A stretch of DNA of 6,832 bases. It comes from CAZXIY01 sp964640935. GTDB lineage: Archaea; Thermoplasmatota; Thermoplasmata; Methanomassiliicoccales; Methanomethylophilaceae. Under the pieces are notes generated by a model. The model saw nothing but the letters and a program-made list of their open reading frames with translations, was not told the DNA's origin and searched no databases. Where the stretch lies: assembly GCA_964640935.1 (NCBI GenBank), contig CAZXIY010000061.1, positions 1 to 6,832 of the forward strand. The letters run 5' to 3'. This document shows positions 5,104 through 6,832 of the stretch, in pieces. The stretch's first letter is position 1. Each line of letters begins with the position of its first letter. A program made the translations under genes and the position numbers.

Positions 5104-6469
5104 CTCTGATCCTTTTATTGACATCCGCCGGATCCTCTGTTCTGTCAGTACAGAACTTAGGCGTAGGAAAGAATGACGGTGCGTAAAGCGGCAGGTGCAG
5201 GATGCCGTTCTCATCGGTGCTGACGGGACTGTCGGCGATCTTGATGCCCAGGCCTACCTTGTAATTGCCCGAGGTGAGCATGAGGAGGGATCTGGATCTC
5301 TTTGTCCTGCCAGATTTGACTTCCAGAGCTGTGATCTTCCCTTCATACGATATTATGAAGTCCATCTCAAGCATACTGTTCGGTTTGGAGTAGAAATGTA
5401 TCGAATAACCGCCGGATATCAGGGATTGTGCGATGCAGCTCTCCATGACAGCCCCTTTGTTCACAGATGTATCGCCCGTTTCTATGGCGATCGCCGTCTC
5501 TCTGCCCAGCATGAATGTCAGGAGGCCCGAATCTTTCATGTATACTTTGAATGAATCGTCGCGTTCCATTTGGGAAAGCGGTTCGCTTATATCTTTGAGA
5601 TTGCGACAGACATTGATTATGCCTGCGTGAAGCAGCCAGTCGAGGGATGAGCCGTATTCTCTTTTTCCGGAACCAGAAATTTTTTCCACGTCCTTGTAAA
5701 TAAACACCTTGTTCTCGCGGGCGAGTTGCGAAGGTATGGATTCGAGGCAGGCCAATATTTTCAATTTGTCCTTTTTATCGGAGTATCTGAGTGCATCTTT
5801 CTTTATGATTCCGTAAATGGATCCAAGAACCTCCCAGACCTTGTTGTAATCCTTTGTCTCAGCATATGTTTTTACGGCGGCCGGCATGCCGCCGACGGTC
5901 ATGAATTTTTTAAAGTAACCCATGACCGCACGTTGGACGGGATCGCTGATCTCAGAGTGTGTTTCTACGGATGATCTGAGTTTTTCGGTAAGGTCGCTGT
6001 CGATACCTATGGCCCAAAGGAATTCTTCGAAATCCATCGGCTCCATTTCTATGAGTCTTACGTACCCCATAGGGGACAGGAAATTCTCATCGGACAGTTT
6101 TATTCCAAGAAGGGAACCGGACGAAATGATATCGCATCTTCCGTCGACGGCCAGCGGTTTCAAGGCAGAGAAGGCCTTCGGGCAGGACTGTATCTCATCG
6201 ATAATGAACAGCGGTCTTCCCTTTGTCATATCGAAGGCGATACCGTGGAAAGAGAGATCCTCGTATATTCTTTCTGCATTGTTGCTTTGTTCAAAAATCG
6301 ATCTCAGTTCCGTATCGTCCTCAAGATTGATGTATACGGAACTCCCGTATGATTCAGAGAGTCTCTTCATCGAATATGTCTTTCCGACCTGCCTGGGGCC
6401 TTCAAGTACCAATGCTTGGCCGGGGGAAGATCTCCATTCTTCAAAGACAGATTCGATTTTTCTTCTCAT
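5096..6469 (-). CDS. AAA_14 / DUF4143 ATPase with PD-(D/E)XK-like C-terminus (copy 2)
   Basis: A 457-residue protein with the same overall architecture as the ATPase at 2089-3360 but from a clearly different subfamily. Walker A is GPRQVGKT (24-31), Walker B LFIIDE (87-92), followed by the subfamily-typical SGSLLGI (117-123) and EMEPMDFEEFLWA (141-153). GYFKKFMTVGGMPAAV (184-199) is the usual linker motif to the DUF4143 half. The C-terminal nuclease-fold residues appear intact: E343 (AVMESCIAQSL), D370 (LEMDFII) and E383-x-K385 (ALEVKSG). The family's cellular function is not established. ATG 6469 begins at the typical MRRKIE and has a TATA-like element about 26 nt upstream without a Shine-Dalgarno. 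A tandem 32-bp repeat array abuts that promoter. The last codons form half of the hairpin shared with the convergent nitroreductase gene. By eye it is AT-richer than the MFS gene. Confidence 0.9.
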   Translation of the reverse strand: MRRKIESVFEEWRSSPGQALVLEGPRQVGKTYSMKRLSESYGSSVYINLEDDTELRSIFEQSNNAERIYEDLSFHGIAFDMTKGRPLFIIDEIQSCPKAFSALKPLAVDGRCDIISSGSLLGIKLSDENFLSPMGYVRLIEMEPMDFEEFLWAIGIDSDLTEKLRSSVETHSEISDPVQRAVMGYFKKFMTVGGMPAAVKTYAETKDYNKVWEVLGSIYGIIKKDALRYSDKKDKLKILACLESIPSQLARENKVFIYKDVEKISGSGKREYGSSLDWLLHAGIINVCRNLKDISEPLSQMERDDSFKVYMKDSGLLTFMLGRETAIAIETGDTSVNKGAVMESCIAQSLISGGYSIHFYSKPNSMLEMDFIISYEGKITALEVKSGRTKRSRSLLMLTSGNYKVGLGIKIADSPVSTDENGILHLPLYAPSFFPTPKFCTDRTEDPADVNKRIREM

Positions 6470-6500
6470 AATCAGTTATTATTTATTTGGATTATATTAT
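6470..6500 (-). promoter_or_regulatory. TATA region of ATPase copy 2, leaderless
   Basis: On the minus strand ATAATATAATCC (6500-6489) centres about 26 nt before ATG 6469, and the bases between (AAATAAATAATAACTGATT) contain no Shine-Dalgarno. A transcript starting at or next to the ATG is the simplest reading. The tandem repeat array begins exactly at the upstream edge of this TATA element, where TFB would contact DNA. Confidence 0.45.
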
Positions 6501-6585
6501 TTACTGCAAAACAGGACATCTTTTACGGGAATTTACTGCAAAACAGGACATCTTTTACGGGAATTTACTGCAAAACAGGACATCT
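6499..6585. repeat. Perfect 32-bp tandem repeat array, truncated by assembly gap
   Basis: Units start at 6499, 6531 and 6563. Two are complete and identical and the third is identical for 23 bases before the N run. Each unit reads ATTTACTGCAAAACAGGACA followed by TCTTTTACGGGA. There are no variable spacers, so this is not a CRISPR array. TTTACTGCAAA is a near-palindrome, and TTTAC occurs twice per unit. Since the assembly breaks inside the array, more copies probably exist. Confidence 0.85.
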
Positions 6586-6685
6586 NNNNNNNNNNNNNNN
6601 NNNNNNNNNNNNNNNNNNNNNNNNNNNNNNNNNNNNNNNNNNNNNNNNNNNNNNNNNNNNNNNNNNNNNNNNNNNNNNNNNNNNN
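6586..6685. other. Assembly gap of 100 N
   Basis: Exactly 100 ambiguous bases, a conventional scaffold-gap size, so the true length is unknown. It begins inside a perfect tandem repeat, which is the likely cause of the break. Confidence 0.95.
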
Positions 6686-6832
6686 TGAGAAGATGCAGAA
6701 TAATACAGATCCGCTCACGAAAGACCGAATGCAATTCTATGTAAGGTTGTCTTTGTGTTTGATTATAAACCATGTGGTTTTTAATCCAGTTCACGAAAGT
6801 AAAAATCAGAAAAATCAGTCAATTAATGGAAA
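6686..6832. other. AT-rich intergenic sequence, no supported gene
   Basis: No recognisable protein. An imperfect hairpin TTATAAACC-ATGT-GGTTTTTAA (6763-6784 region, one mismatch) ends in a T-run and could be a + strand terminator or simply a TATA-containing promoter. A 9-bp tandem duplication AAAAATCAG lies at 6801-6818. An ATG at 6772 (or 6826, same frame) stays open to the window end for about 20 codons, too short to judge. On the minus strand 36 open codons run from 6794 into the gap and resemble nothing known to me. Confidence 0.5.

Noticed and set aside
2089..6469. Composite transposon with the two ATPases as insertion sequences
   Set aside because: No transposase motifs, terminal inverted repeats or matching flanks; the two ATPases are divergent and not copies of one element.
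6499..6585. CRISPR array
   Set aside because: The 32-bp units follow one another directly with no unique spacers, and there is no cas gene in the window.
6416..6585. Coding repeat protein reading through the 32-bp units
   Set aside because: The period is not a multiple of three, the frame only exists because of N bases, and it runs antisense to the well-supported ATPase start.
6763..6784. Definite intrinsic terminator
   Set aside because: The core stem is only 5 bp with a mismatch beyond it, no upstream gene is visible because of the gap, and the same bases could be a TATA box.

Overview
This window looks like a piece of an archaeal chromosome, most likely from the Methanomassiliicoccales (Thermoplasmata, gut or sediment methanogens). 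The signs are AT-rich TATA-like boxes about 26 nt upstream of several start codons with no Shine-Dalgarno (leaderless arrangement), frequent ATA and AGA/AGG codons, seven TGA stops out of seven genes, and a gene set (AAA_14/DUF4143 ATPases, TfoX-N protein, TM1586-type nitroreductase, ArsR and MarR regulators) that I associate with that order. The lineage is inferred; nothing in the window is a definitive marker.

Layout. (1) 128-1940: a MarR regulator on + and a 14-TM DHA2-type MFS exporter on - converge, with 3' ends overlapping by 23 bp. The exporter promoter holds a perfect 18-bp palindrome of MarR-operator type next to its TATA box, which suggests a regulator/efflux pair. (2) 2089-3360: an AAA_14/DUF4143 ATPase on -, with a C-terminal PD-(D/E)XK-like motif set. 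Its promoter region carries three direct repeats with a 23-bp period. (3) 3624-5065, + strand: a TfoX-N domain protein, then an ArsR-type regulator closely followed by a nitroreductase (probable two-gene operon). (4) 5098-6469: a second, divergent AAA_14/DUF4143 ATPase on -, meeting the nitroreductase tail to tail at a 13-bp perfect hairpin. Directly upstream of its TATA box lies a perfect tandem array with a 32-bp period, which runs into a 100-N assembly gap. (5) 6686-6832: AT-rich sequence with no recognisable gene.

The two ordinary modules are MarR/efflux and ArsR/nitroreductase, both of stress or detoxification type. The least explained part is the pair of AAA_14/DUF4143 ATPases. Each keeps intact ATPase and nuclease-like motifs, and each is preceded by its own direct repeats at the promoter. 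Those repeats could be operators or target sites of the neighbouring ATPase; this is a hypothesis that the sequence motivates but does not prove.
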